Source of the DNA: Lepidodermella squamata
Lineage: Eukaryota; Gastrotricha
Assembly (NCBI GenBank): GCA_047495785.1
Contig: JBLDXI010000021.1
Location: forward strand, 2,108,001 to 2,172,000
Reading direction: 5' to 3'
DNA: 64,000 nt
Position 1 is the first letter of the stretch, and every line of letters begins with the position of its first letter. The position numbers were made by a program, and so were the translations under genes. Positions 47,561 to 60,228 of the stretch are shown here, one piece after another. The notes under the pieces are model-generated. The model ran no database searches, was not told where the DNA came from, and saw only the letters and a program-made list of their open reading frames with translations.

Positions 47561-49439
47561 CTAGAAATGGCCAAGCTATTTGCTAGCAGTAATTGAAACT
47601 TAGCGATTTCGGAAAATCTGAGTTCGGCTTAGACGATTATCACGCTCGGTAAAGAATTGATTATCGAAGAGAATAGCATTGAATAAAGTGATTGAACGTG
47701 TGAATAAAGAGTTCTTACTATTTTTGCCCAAGTTCTTACGATTGAAAAATCAAGAAATTGACCTCGTAAATAGGCTCCCAGCGAAATAATCTTCACTTCA
47801 CGTGTTCACACTACACAATTTTAAATTCTATTTAACGCACTTCAACGAGCACGCGACCAGTTGATGCATTTTTTGCTTCACTTCAACGTAGTGTGAAACA
47901 GCCTAATGTGTGAACGTTGGTGAAAGATGGTGGAAAATTTGAAAATATAAGAATAAAATATTGAATTTCGTAAAATCCGATCTTTGGAATAGCATGAGCT
48001 ATCGATGAAAAGTAGCAGAGAGTACTTGTAAAGTGTTAAACTAATGCTCAACATGTTATGCTCTAAGACTGCAAAAAGGCTTCTTGAAGTGAAAAATGTA
48101 TGCTAAAATATTTTTCAATACCAGCTGAAATACCGCTCAGAATGTGCAAAACTGCTCAACGACTGCTCAAAGGTTGCTTAACGGAAAGCTTAACAGTGTA
48201 CAATGAAATTGAGCGCATAATATATCCATGCATAATCAAATCAACGGGGATATAATGGCACAATAATTAATAAAAAATTAGTTTCAGCAGCTTTTCAGAA
48301 CGAGTGTAGGACAAGATAATAGAAGATCTTGTATCAATCATCAATCATAAAATCAATCATCAATTAAAATCAAACCGCAAAGGAAACCTACTGAAAACGG
48401 GATCGAAACATTAGCAACTCCAAATTCCACTAAAATAGCAAAAGCCATCCCCACATCATCGTAGCCGGCCAAACGACCCGCAACCCGCAGTGTGCGATGT
48501 GGTTGAAAAGCTTAAAGTGGTTGAAGGAAAACGAAGGGATGGCTTGATTCTTACCAGCCAACAGACAATCAGTTGAAATCGCTTCACGCAACCTCAAGAC
48601 AGAAGTACCTACATCGACCGAACTACAATATCCGTTTACAACCCATTACAACACTTCGTCGATACTTATACGCGAAAAGCGCTGAGTCATGTGACGATGC
48701 GTACATCTACGTTTCGGAATTCGACTTGGCAACGAACATATTTTGCGCTGTTCCAAGTACGGTCAAACGGCTAGCGAAAGTAGGAGAAAAGTTGAGAAGA
48801 TAGTAGGCGCCGTTGATGCAACCTGCACAACTGACAACTGCGGCTACGCGCTTATCAAGCGAGACATATGTTGAATTCACGTTTACAACGACAGAATTTA
48901 ACAGTCTGCGAACGCTGTTCACTGACATGTGGTCGCGGGTGGAGGCAGCAAAGGCGTGTTTTGGTGCAATCCAGCAACAATAGCTCGACAGCAGCGACAC
49001 CTGGTACGAATGGTTCGCTCTAGGATGCCCATCCACAAATAAAAATTAATTGACCAATGGGCGCGTTAAGAGGATGACACGCTGCGCGAGCTTCTACCGG
49101 TAAAACAACTAGCCGAAACATGGCGGGCGGTTGGTCAGCCTGTCAGCCTTTCATGACCAAATAGCAAATATTTTACGATCTCACCTACAATTCAACTGGT
49201 TCCGGACGATTTTGCTGGTGCTGAGCTCGCCTAATCTCCGTGAATACACGCACCTTCGCTCGTATGAAGGGTAAATCTTTAAAATGAAAACATAATAGTT
49301 CTATCAAGCTGTATCTAGATTTGCCGGGCTCGAGGATTAGTCAGTTTCAAGTAGCCACTGACACTTTTTAAAGCAGTACTACATTTACCACTATCTTAGG
49401 CTGATGATGAGAAGCAACAACCTTGCTTTGCCGCTTCAC
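47561..49439. other. Noncoding part of tandem unit A
   Basis: Contains only short frames. Bases 48190-48600 and 49310-49400 match 62190-62620 and 62720-62800 of copy B. A frame at 48573-48803 has no recognised domain. Confidence 0.5.
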
Positions 49440-50790
49440 CTTCAATAGCCCCTTCAAACAAACGCCGAATGGAACTTTCAAACCGACGAAGAAAGACGGC
49501 GCCGAAAGGACTCACTGTTGCTTGAACTATAACTAATAATGCTAAGAAACTAACGCTCGCGCCGCCGTCGATGATTTTTATTGGGTTTGGGGCTGTCCTG
49601 TAGCCATCGCCTCGCTTGACGGCACGCATGTCGAAATACGGGCGCCGTTCGAGAATGCCGGCGGCCATTTCAGCCGAAAGAGCCGCTACACCACGGTTTC
49701 TCAGGTGTTAGTCGGTTCCGACCTTCGGTTTTTTCGGTCGAAAGCGTTAACGGGGACGCTACCCGGCCGATTGGCCATAAATGTGTGCATTTCCTTGAAG
49801 AATATAAACTTAGCGGCTCCCTCACCCGTCTTCTTGAGCCTTTTCGCCTCATCGTTATATTCACAAATCAAGCGCTTGACCTTATTCTTGCATTGATCAT
49901 CAGAGTGGAAAACCCAGATTGCTCAACAGAAAGTTCGTTGTAATCTCAACTGGGCCCTTAGCGGTAACGTAATTGTGTTGGTCGTCCATGAGCGAGATGA
50001 TGGTCGAAGTCTCAAAATCGGACACCCGACTAGCAGCCCCCCTTCTTCCTGCCCATCCTCGACCTGCCTTCCACACTTAACCGGCACCTTCCCAACATCA
50101 CTCTTGTTAACCGCATTAACCACAGCCTTCACCTTAGGCGTAGAGTCCAAGGGCCCCTCACCCGAACCTCCTTCCTCACCACCGGCAGTTACAGCAGAAA
50201 CGCACCGTTTGACAGCAGCAAGTTTAGCAGATATTTGACAGAATCAAAAGCACGAAATTAGATCGAATTGAGAAATAATTGGGATAGGCGAGGTACAATG
50301 AACGAATGAAAGAAGAAGAAAAAGAAAACCTCTTATCTGCACTCATGCGCTTTCTCGCGCGCACAGAAGGTAAACGACTGAGAAAATCACAACGCGTGAA
50401 AACTCACGTACGCGCTACCCAGGGCCCAGGGCCACAGCTGACAAAATGTCGTAATGTCGTAAAGTTAATCATTCGTCTAAATGTCATCTTATTCAGTTAA
50501 CGATCTGATCACCGCATATAACGAAGGCCCCTTTTGGAACTGGGAAAGAACTTTTCAAAGGTGAGCGGATAACTTTCCTAGGAGAGCGAGACGTAAAATT
50601 AGAACCGTTAAATAGGCGGGAGTTTAATTTACCAGGATGATAACAAGCCGGACATCATCGAGCAACATGCGAGGAAAAAATTGATAACAAACGGACATTT
50701 TTTATCATTATTCGCTCCGCATTTACACAGCCAACGAGAGCCAACGAGAAGGAAAACTGCTCGTGTAAACGCGCCTATTGAAGTAACTAA
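49440..50790. mobile_element. Harbinger deletion derivative
   Basis: Plus-strand transposase sequence (49560-49740) has VWGCPVAI, SLDGTHVEIRAPFENA (first catalytic Asp) and HFSRKSRYTTVSQV, then stops at GSDLRFF. Directly after it (49745-49925) comes the Myb/SANT-like gene in minus orientation, with the MHKFMANRPG and KKTGEGAAKF regions, frameshifted. Compared with 19.78-22.4 kb, everything between, including the second and third Asp regions, has been lost at one junction near 49740. The right end near 50720-50780 shares the terminal GTGTAAACGCGCC motif. Confidence 0.75.
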
Positions 50791-50994
50791 ACGCACGCAT
50801 TGCGAAAGCAGGGAGTTGCTTTGCCGCAATAAGCAAATTTAAGTGCAACCGAAAACATATCACCTGGGCAGTGAAACAAAAAAATATTAAATGCTTAATA
50901 ATACCAGCAAGATATAAGCCTGTGAATCATGGAACATGACTGAAGACAAGGAAACGGCGCTGAATACATAAGAATATACCTAACTTGTAATAAA

Positions 50995-51156
50995 ATGGAT
51001 TATATCCCTAACATTAGGCAATCCATGCGTGGCGGCATTATCGAAGTCGGTAGATTAATTGAAAAGCAACGTCTTAATTACCCAGGTAATACATTAAGGA
51101 TACAGACCTCTGTCGCCGAGAAAGGTGAACTGATACCATCAGGGCAGTACACGTAG
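50995..51156 (+). CDS. Small conserved ORF of unit A (unknown)
   Basis: 53 codons beginning MDYIPNI and containing GGIIEVGRLIEK, LNYPG and RIQTSV. The same peptide is found in copy B at 63759. Substitutions between the copies are mostly conservative. Downstream, in another frame, both copies read GARGRPRKDGS or GARGRPHKDGS, an AT-hook-like motif, suggesting one longer protein joined by splicing or broken by an indel. No family recognised. Confidence 0.35.
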   Translation: MDYIPNIRQSMRGGIIEVGRLIEKQRLNYPGNTLRIQTSVAEKGELIPSGQYT

Positions 51157-51260
51157 ATGCGGTTGAAATGGCATAATGAGGAAAAAACCGTCGGGGCCCG
51201 TGGCAGACCTCATAAAGATGGAAGTAACATAACCGAAATTTCCAAAACTGTTGATAGGAC

Positions 51261-51708
51261 ATTTAACGAAACAACTTAAGATCGAAAGATCGAGACGAAT
51301 GGCGTAAAATAGTAGTCTTTGGAAGTTCAAATTCTATAGCAAAAGCGAGATTTTCTCGGCTATGGAGGCGGGTGAAATTTTTTTGGTTTGTCTTGCATTC
51401 ACCTTCCTCAAATCCCGAAAGGGTAAATATGCAGGGAGGAGAGATAAAACTTTCAATTTCAAATTCAAATTCAATAACAAATAAACGCTTGAACATACCT
51501 TCAGAAGTTCATAGATCACCGTTGGAGTAAGATCGGGGAACGGAGCTATCCGCAGAATTCTGACTAAAAGCGCCCAAACTTGAGCCACGGTCACAGGTCT
51601 GGACCCATTTGGTGGCAACGGAACTTGCGCGACGAAAATTGTTGCAAACAATGTAACAATACCACTCATGCGCTCAATTGTGCGCTCATTCATGCGCTTA
51701 TTTTTTCC
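51261..51708. other. Spacer between tandem units
   Basis: No match in the other junctions that I can see. The minus strand contains a frame with a hydrophobic start (MSGIVTLFATIFVAQV, from 51669) that ends at a good donor, GAAG|GTATGT, at 51499. It may be a first coding exon of a secreted protein, but no partner exon was found. Confidence 0.35.
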
Positions 51709-52039
51709 AGGCGCTCAAATAAGGTCCAGCAGCCGCGAGCTCACATGTTCCTTAATTTTAAGAACTTCCCAGCTTGAAGTTGCAGTCGCGCTGTTAGCGT
51801 GTTGTAAGTAAAATCTAGAGTCGGAATAGAAACGGCAAAAGATTCATTATGAAAAGCAATATATGAAACACTTACCTAGGATCGGGATAGAAACAGCAAA
51901 AAAGCCCGTTCCTACCCGCGACCCTAGACCCTTTTTCAACACGCTCGTGCACGCAATTCACCAAGCACGCAATTCATTTCAGTTTCAGATTCAGAAAGCC
52001 TGGCTCACAAATCGTTGCTTCAAGTATTAAACAGTCTTG

Positions 52040-53000
52040 TTTTGAGAATTGAATGCTTAGGTTTAAAGCATTCGTTTATTCACATTAGATTACTCAAAAT
52101 TTCTAAGCATAATAAAGCGCGACAAAAATACGATTCAAATTTAAAACAACGATTTGTGAACCAGGTTCAAGACTCTATAAGATGAACTATAAACAAGTTC
52201 ATTTTTCAATAAAAACAAAGCACTAGCAAAAGAATACATCATTTTTGATTGAGCGGCCAGTTGCAAATCGCCGCAACTTCCGTATTTATAAAGTGCCGCA
52301 ATGTTGAAACAGAACCGGAAGACGCGTCTAATTTCGGCAGGTACGACGCTTTCAATAGCCGCGCTAGTTTATCGAACTGACGGCCGTATGTAGCATGAAG
52401 CTGCTTCGAGCAAACCTAGTAAAAACAAAATAGATCATTCATTCCATAACTTTTTGAATCTGTGTATCGATTTTCAACGGTTTTTACAAATTTATTTCAA
52501 GTGGGAATCCTCGCGAAGTTGAGAAGCATCGAAGAATGGGCAAAAGAGACGAGAAAGCTTGGTGGAGAGCCTGGCTGGAAAAAGCTCGATGAGTTTATCG
52601 ATGTATTTAGAGACCGAGTTTCTCGAAAATCAGGCACCGAGAATAATTGACGCAAGCTGAACTCCACAAGATTGAGCAGGAAGATACCTAGTCAATGCAA
52701 CGTGGTCTACACAGAACACCAAACGACGTTGCATACGAAGAAGTATTCGCCGTTATGATTCCTTCAAGCGACTGAGACAGTCGATATCATTCAGAATAAG
52801 ATTTGGAAATCAAGTGATATCAGCTATTCAGGCTATTGAACGAAACAAAAAGCGAATTCACCTGTGTGTGCCTTATAAAAAGCTCATAAAAAGCATCAAT
52901 GCGATGTCTATTCCTCCGAGTACTATACCAAATTCGTCTAATATGTTGTGCCTATAGCGCCGCCTGGCGAGGGCCTACTATAAATAAAACAAACACAACC
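52040..53000. other. Copy-B-specific noncoding stretch
   Basis: No clear match in copy A and no recognised domain. A 62-codon frame at 52462-52650 (EEWAKETRKLGGEPGWKKLD) looks protein-like but is isolated. Confidence 0.4.
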
Positions 53001-53258
53001 AAAACAACACACAACACAAAAATTCATCAAATAAGGCAAAATTCATGGTTTTCGGTCATAGTTTAGTCAACTGGCATTGTGTCATGGCGAATTGATAAAT
53101 TATTCGCACAAAATTGTGGCCGCGCTTTTCTTTTGCTTTGCTGTTTAGGTACACCTTTGTTCCGAAGAAACGAAAGTGATCACCCGATTGCCTTTTACGC
53201 GCCCTTTTAAATTTTTCACGGAGCTTCCTGCTTTGCGTCATCTGAGATTGCGGTCATT

Positions 53259-54969
53259 TATTTATTTATTTATTTATTTAAGTGCATAAATCCCAAAGTT
53301 GAGAGCACGATAACAAAAAGTTTCAAGTGGTATAAAAGTGGCAGAAAATTCGAGTCATGTTTCAATCCGTTTCAAAGTTTGATAATAACAAAACAAAAGA
53401 TGTACAAAATTTAGCATTTATATGATTTGAGCTTAGGTTTAGTCAACAGAAAATTGTAAACAAGTTGTCGGCAAGAGTGAGCATTGTAACAGATTTTGAA
53501 GCCGCAATCGCATCGTGGGGGAAGGCTAGTATAGGAAGTAATATCAACTGGGCGATGATGAGGACAATGAAAGTGGAGTGGTAAATTGTTAAACAAGAGA
53601 GGCCCTGCGTAACTAAGAGAGGCCTGGCCGTAGTCAAGTCTCATAGTAGGAATTTTGAAGCTGAGACGTGAAGAACGAGTAGAAGATGGAGGATTAGGAA
53701 CAAAAATAGATTTTATAACATCGGGTGCATCACCAGCAAGACATCTGTACATTAAGGTGGCAATGTGCACGTTTCGCTTGCCCTGAAGGTCAAGCCATTT
53801 GAGCTCGTCGCGTAGAGGAGAAGGGTCGGCACAATCCGGCGCATTCATGACAATTCTGACAGCCTTATCCTGCAAAGATTGTAGTTTTTGAAGAGAAGTC
53901 GGACAGGCTTCATTTAGAATAATATCGCAGTACTGTAAGTGCGAAAAAATCAAGCCATTTGCCATTGATTTCAGGCAGTCCCTATTCAAGCCATTCTTTG
54001 CCGCTAATTGAAGCGCATAAATACCTTTTCGAGCCTTAGAGCAAGCTTTCTCGATGTGTTCCTTGTAGAGCAGTTTTTCGTCTAAAGTGAAGCCTAATAA
54101 ACAAATCGAATCTGTCTGTTCAATTGAGACCCCGCCTATAGTAATATTAATTTTGCCAATTGATTTCAGTGTAACGATCATTAGCTGGGATTTTTTGCCG
54201 TTAACTTTGAGACAGTTAGAACCTAGCCATAGTACGAGATTGTCAAGGTCTTTTTGAAGAACGCTTTCAATTTCAGTCACATTTTTAGCCGAGAAATAAA
54301 TGGTGGTGTCGTCTGCATATTGAATAACAGTAGACTTGAGTGATGTCAGAGGCAGTTCATTAACGTAGATCGTAAATAATAAAGGGCCCAAGGCGGAACC
54401 CTGAGGTACTCCGAATTCTAAGCTTGCAGTCTGAGAAAATTGTCCATTAATTTTGGTAATTTGCTTGCGATCCGTAAGATAACTAGTTAAAATCTCGATT
54501 GCCGCTTCATCAAAACCCGCACTGCGCAAGGAGGACAAAATACCGGTCATGCTGAGAGTATCAAAGGCCTTGCTCATGTCAATGCTGACTACAACCGTCG
54601 TGAAGCCCTTATCAATAGCACAGCGCCAATCATTTGTCATTTTCGTAAGACAAGTCTCGGTTGAGTGATTTTTCCTAAAACCGAACTGAGAGGGTGAAAT
54701 GAACTGAATCTTACGTAGATAATCCTTCCTCGATGATCGCTAATACCCTCTGTAGCCCCAGTTAAAGTGACCTTCTCTGGCGGATACGAGGTGCAAAAAT
54801 AATCCAACATGGTTTTAGATTCAGGACGCGTGATAGTCTTCCTAAAGGATAAGTCTAGTCCATGAGCGCGAATCAAATCCAGAAAATTGCTCTCGTTCAC
54901 CGAATTCATGAGATCAATATTGAAATCTCCACCGATGACATAGTTTTGCGCGTTAGGAGGAGTCAGAGA
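53259..54969 (-). mobile_element. Non-LTR retrotransposon, 5'-truncated, with 7-bp target duplication
   Basis: Inserted into the SWIM-finger remnant of copy B. GGTCATT flanks it on both sides (53252-53258 and 54970-54976), and copy A shows the empty site. The 3' tail is (TAAA)n, seen as TTTA repeats at 53259-53281. Coding: an apurinic-type endonuclease end (VIGGDFNIDLM, SDH) at about 54740-54960, then reverse transcriptase 53411-54700 with QFGFRKNHSTETC, VVVSIDMSKAFDTL, GVPQGSALGPLLF and the catalytic YADD. Between the two domains the usual linker is missing, so there is an internal deletion as well as 5' truncation. LINE clade (Jockey/CR1-like) is not certain. Confidence 0.88.
53411..54700 (-). 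pseudogene. Reverse transcriptase domain of the 53-55 kb LINE
   Basis: The frame from 54640 to 53411 is open for 409 codons. It has SIDMSKAFDTL, GVPQGSALGPLL, QYADDTTIYF (two catalytic Asp) and the thumb block SNCLKVNGKKSQ, then the C-terminal region with LQSLQDKAVRIV. Upstream 20 codons lie in another frame. The polymerase core is intact, so decay is mild, but the protein lacks its N-terminal domains. Confidence 0.85.
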
Positions 54970-55170
54970 GGTCATTAGGCTAGTCCGCAATTTGAAGCCG
55001 AGAATGTGATGGCACACGTGATACTTCAGTCCGCCGTGGCAACTACAAGCCACGTCGACTTTCTTGCTCGCATCGACTGTCACCATCAAAAATCTGAGAA
55101 ATAAGATCGTGGATGGCCAAGCATTGACGACCTTGCTTTCCTTCGGCCCAGCGTTACTGGGAATAGACAT
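54637..55170 (-). pseudogene. Chimeric frame: SWIM finger joined to LINE endonuclease
   Basis: 177 codons. The first third belongs to the host element and carries a SWIM-type finger (VACSCHGGLKYHVCHHILG, a CxC...CxHH pattern). The rest (from about LMTSLTPP) is LINE endonuclease. The LINE insertion happened to keep the frame open, so this is an accidental fusion with no expected function. Confidence 0.7.
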
Positions 55171-55194
55171 GTTCGAACTGGTTTGATTAAACCA

Positions 55195-56500
55195 AGACGT
55201 GATTCAAGCTTGAAAGATGAGTTACTTGTTTTTTTCGTGGACAACCACCATGCCCAATTTTGCTAGACACCTTGTCACTAGAGCCATCAGATTTATCGTT
55301 CGAATTTCTCGAAGGAACGCTAAATTGGGGCAGTCCGCGGAGACAAGCCCGCCATCCACATTCGGCCACCCTTAAAAACTTTGTTAGTAAATCTAGGGTT
55401 AAGTTAGCGTCAGGGAGAGCGACAGCTTTTAGCTTTGGAGCCTCTAAAATAATGGATGTTTCAAAATTGGAGTGGTCAATGGAACGACAATTTCATTTGA
55501 AGAGATATACCCATCGTATGTGTTCCAATAGTTGCTTAGTCTCCCATCTCTAATAGTAGTCCATGTCAAGATGTCAGCGTCAAACAAATCGTTCATCTCT
55601 AATAATTGCCCCGTGTGATCGTGTTCGTACTTGTGGCGCGCACCCCTTTGCAGTCGCGAGGTAGGCTTCTCACATAGGATAGCTTTAGTTGCCAACACAA
55701 ACGCAAGCCGTTTGCCGCAAACTTGGACTGAACACGGCTGTTGATTGCTGATTTTCAATCTTAATACAGTGATTTTGCTCAAACTTTGCTGTGAAGTGAA
55801 ATAAACGTGAATTGAATCGCCCGTCTCTAATCAACACCAATCTCTATTAGTAGCCTACTTTTTAGGACTTTAGGGGTTGAAAATTTAATAGCCCGGGCTG
55901 CCATTGGAACAAATACGGTAATCGGTAATCGATCATAAAATAGAAATATATAGCGACATAACTGCCTCGGAAACAAAAAGTTCCCGTACAACGCCCGTTC
56001 GAAGGGATGAGATATTAATGTTTTCATTGGAGCCTGGGCCGTTTTTTAAAAACGCGTGTAAAATATATGCATTCGTGGGTTTGGCCAGCGTTCAGCTACT
56101 AAGACAATACTTTTTCTGGGCTCTATAAAAACCGCCGCACTAACTAAATTATGAGGCTAAACTGAAGACTGAAGCATATGCGAGAAAAGCAGACAAACGA
56201 AGACAAACGACTCGGAATCGATCGACGAACATGGTTACAAGCTCGCGAGATTTGACTCGGCCAAAGATATAGTAAGGCCAAAGAAAATGCTAAGAAAGAT
56301 GTCACAAACTATTTAAAAGCTAACAAACGTAGATTTACTATATCAAACATAAAGATCGTCTTGGCAAAACTGAACCAACATTTTGAAGAAGAGTCTGGAG
56401 ACCGCGCCTAATCCGAATCATCCAAATTTCGCTCATAATGCAATTCGCTCATTATTAAGAATGATTAAGTAGGGGGATGAGATGAGTTGACTATTTTTTA
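55195..56500. other. Tandem unit B, low coding content
   Basis: Matches copy A 45230-45330 and 45540-45890. A plus-strand frame near 55260-55380 reads EPSDLSFEFLEGTL in both copies. Nothing else recognised. Confidence 0.45.
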
Positions 56501-56562
56501 TTCAATTTAGTTCATTTAGGCGCCTAATTTGCTTCTTTGTCTTTCTAGATCCTTATTATTCG

Positions 56563-58150
56563 TTGGAAATAGCAGAAGTTGACCACATAGCCAACCTTCC
56601 TGCGACACTACACTCAACGTTGCCGGAAGAACTCTTTCGGAGAAGTCACAACTTGACTAAGGCTATGGTAGTCAATGGGAGGCTGCTCAATTCCGGTACC
56701 GAGTTTGCTTTGCTGGATGCTCAGTCTTCAGAAAAAACAGACAATGCCGTGTCTATGGCTATAAACATCGAAACTACTTCGATTGTTAATAGTAGCGTCG
56801 TCCAGACCGAGATACCCGATTTCAGCCAAACTCAAAACTTGCGAGCCCCTTGTTCGTGCGGTAATAGATCGATTAGAAGCGCACCCACGGAATCGCTCAA
56901 GAAGCAAGAGCGGCTTGCAGTCTTTAAGCAAAACAAAGTCACATATTTTAGCACAATTGTGAGTATTTGTGATCATTTTCCTCGCATTTCGTTTCACATG
57001 AATCTATCGAGTTGATCGATGCGAATCGGCAAGCTTCCCGTCCCAGATTCGACGAAATATTATTAAGTTCTACCAATTATCGATTTCATGGAATATTGCG
57101 AAGTTGAAGAACGCAACCTTAAATTAAATCCCCGCGAAGTGGCATTGGCTATTAAGTGGAAAAATATAAAGAGTCCTCATTCGAGGTGGGCTACAAAATA
57201 AAGGCTGAGATCGACTAATACTCAAGAGATGATTTGGCGGCTCTACTTGATTGCTTCACTGCTTCACACAGAAAAAACTCTGAATCGACCTTAAGTCTAA
57301 AATCCAGTTTGGCTCGCTACAACCGAAGACAGCTTGAGCTATCATCATTAGGCCATCCGCATTCTGCAGAATGAATAGAGCAGAGTCGATGCTGCGGTCA
57401 AATAGAAGGAAGAAAGTGTTTACGTTAGTGATATCTAATTTCTAGACGTGCTTAATCGATTATTTGCAGACTACCTGGCGAAAACAGGCAAAAGTGGCTC
57501 TGCAGCTTTTACGGCGGAGGCTTCCAAACTGGCTGATGATTATGCAACGGCCTGCAGTAACAGCCCGACAACTTTTCCTTTCATTAAAAGGGAAGCCTTT
57601 TGACACACGCAACCTGGGCAGGTTAAAATTGCCGCAAGATGACAAGAAGTTTGGCTATACTACTCCGCGTAAAAAGGCGCACACAACGTACGATTTGATG
57701 CTAATTAACCTGAACTAGCTGGAAGAATTGATTTGCTCCAGTGCATAAAATACGTAATAATTTTACCGTATTTTTCAATAACTCTTGAGTGGTTTTGTTG
57801 CAGCCGAGAAACGGTACTACATCCTTGCCTCCCTAACAGCAATGTTTCCTTCAGCGAATGCTTCGAAATATTTTGGCTGACCTCAGAGGAAGTTAATGGC
57901 TCGAACCGAGATTAGTGACAGCGGCTGAAGCAAGCGACGCTGAGTCGTTTGTTTCCTTTCACCGCTGCTAAAAACGATGGAAAGAACCTGAACCTTCTGC
58001 AAAAGTTCATCGCAAGTCAGTCTTGGTATATTGGCCGAAAGATTCCCTGGGCGCATACATCTACCATTCGTAGAGCCAAGTACTTGCTTAAAAAACACTT
58101 ACAATGTGTGAACGTTGGTGATAGGTTGAAACCGATGGTGGTAAATTTGA
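56563..58150 (+). pseudogene. Unknown transposon-type ORF remnant, copy B
   Basis: Better preserved counterpart of 46040-47170. Pieces in order: a 150-codon frame (DHIANLPATLHS, SIRSAPTESLKKQERLAV), a frame near 57464-57718 (LGRLKLPQDDKKFGYTTPRK), AEKRYYILASLTAMFP near 57805, and LLQKFIASQSWYIGRKIP with STIRRAKYLLKK near 57970-58100. They read like parts of one protein of perhaps 500 residues, possibly a transposon-encoded one. No family assigned. Confidence 0.45.
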
Positions 58151-58755
58151 ATAAAATATTGAATTTCGAATAATCCGAGTTTTTGAAGAGCATGAGCTAT
58201 CGATAGAAAAGCAGCTGAATACTTGGTGAAGTGTTTAGCTCATGCTCAACATGTTATGCTCTAATACTGAGAAAGGGCTTTTTGAATTGAAAAATGTATA
58301 CTTAACAGCTTCTCAATACATGCTGAAGTGCACGGGGTTTATCTGACACCGTAATTGAAGAAGCAACAATTCCATGTGACTATATTGAAGATATCAGCTG
58401 CCTAGTGAAAAATGAGCAAGGCAGCGCTACAGCGTTGACTTGCATTTACAGGCCAAAATTTACAGATCCAACCGAAGATGACTTCTTTTTGGTACATGAC
58501 CTTTTCACCAAGATTAAGACACGATTTCCGTCCGCACAATACTACGCCATTGGGGGAGATTTCAACCTCAACTTGATGAATACACAAGAAAAATTTCAAC
58601 GATCTGCTCAATAGCTTGGGCCTAGACCTGTTATTTAGGAGAATTATTACTAGACCAGCGTCGAACACTATGCCTGACTGTTGTTGTACCTCCTACTCAG
58701 CAAAAAAGTAGTTCTCACAGGGGCTACTGAGAGTATCGGAATAAGTTGAGGTATC

Positions 58756-59740
58756 TACACTTCTGAGCAAAACTTCTTGCTAACACGTGAAAAACATCAA
58801 TTTCACTGATAAATCCCATTTTGAACACCACAGCAGGCCTATATATCATTTGCATGACATATGCTACTTGAGTACATCAGGAAACACATACCAACCCGAG
58901 CGCAACCCATCCTGAGTGTGAATAGTAGCTTCGAATTGGATACCTTATATTCCGAAAATTGGGCCAATTTTGACGATTTTCTCGACTTTAAAGCGCGCTG
59001 TGGTGCATCCCAAGCTGCCTGGTGCACCAGATATGGCTTAAATGAATGATACTATTAGTTAATTTCATCCTCGCGACCATACTCCATGAATTTCGAGCAC
59101 TGCTCCGCGCTAAACGGGCAGATTCTCGTTAAATTAGAGTGGGGTCTCAGTAACTGCCATCAAGGTAGCGTAGAAATTTTTCGTTTTAAGCCCTAATTCT
59201 AAGGTTTTTAAAGCACCAAGTCACTGATTCTACTTTCTTTATCTAGTCTGGAGGGTTCCATCGCTTTCTTCTAGCAGATTACCCGAGAAATTCTTGAAAT
59301 TCGGTCGCAAAACTTCAAGCTCACTCGCCATCTTGATGACACCTATTGGAGCCTTACTCCAACATGACGAGGTTTTGCCCGTTCGGCGCGGATCAGAGCT
59401 CGAAATTTATGGAGGATAGTCACTAGAATGACATTAACTAGTAGTACCACTAATTTAGAGACCTTACTGGTATTCTGGAAAGCTAGAAATGCTCTAAAGT
59501 GCGCTTCAAAATGGAGAAAATTGTCAAAATCGGCCTATTTTGAGCTCTAACTCAATCTATTTCGAATCCACAATGACGCTCAAGGTGTGTCACACTCACA
59601 TCGGTATGTGTTCCTCGATGTATATAAGTAAGATTTGTCTTAAAAATGAACTATTGGGTTGGCTGTGGGGTTCGAAATCTGTTCTATCTGTGGAATTGGG
59701 GATTTTCATGTGTTGGCAAGAAGTTTTGCTCAGAAGTGTA
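58756..59740. mobile_element. 1-kb fold-back element with about 440-bp arms
   Basis: The left arm (58756 to about 59190) is the reverse complement of the right arm (about 59306-59740). Outer ends read TACACTTCTGAGCAAAACTT and its complement. Matching landmarks inward include GGAAACACATACC and, near the centre, AATTTCGAGC with AACGGGCA. Identity by eye is 75-80%. No transposase. It interrupts the linker of the outer LINE. Confidence 0.8.
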
Positions 59741-60228
59741 TTTCCGACAAAAGAGAATGCCGAACAACTAACCGTTAGGTTTAACAGAGCGGTTGTTGAA
59801 ACTATTAATGAAACAGTGCCAGATAGAAAAAACACAATCGAAGAAATCTATCGCGAAAGAAAAATGCGATAGAAATTTGGACTTCATCTCGCGAGAAACT
59901 GCACAGCGATCAATGCCATCGGCGTAAAATAAGACAAGTCAGATACTGCCGCCAAGTTGCTGAAGTGGGTAGGAACTTTGGGAAAATGTGGAAAGTAATT
60001 GAGAACTTCAGGTCCAGGAAGAACAAGGGTTCAAATTTTTTACACTTGAGTCCTGATTAATCTATAGCTAAGGCCAATGAATTTAATCAATTTTTCGCTA
60101 GTCTGGGGCAAGTAACAGCGGAATCTATCAAAACGCCTCAAGACGTTAAAAGAAATATTCTTTCGAATTCACTTTTTCACTTTCAACAGATTCCAGTGAC
60201 TCTTGTTAAACAATGTCTCAGTAGCCTA

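Larger units (their letters stand above)
44468..51260. repeat. Long tandem unit, copy A
   Basis: Collinear matches to copy B (51709 onward) occur at 44468-44790, 44800-45330, 45540-45890, 45990-47170, 48190-48600, 49310-49560 and 50790-51260, all in the same order and direction. Identity by eye is 75-90% per block. The gaps are explained by copy-specific insertions, including a Harbinger remnant here. The unit starts at AGGCGCTCAAATAAGGTCC in both copies. The unit's nature (old segmental duplication or a large composite transposon) is open. Confidence 0.75.

Noticed and set aside
49396-49668. Minus-strand frame MAAGILERRPYF as a gene
   Set aside because: It is the complement of the Harbinger transposase blocks.
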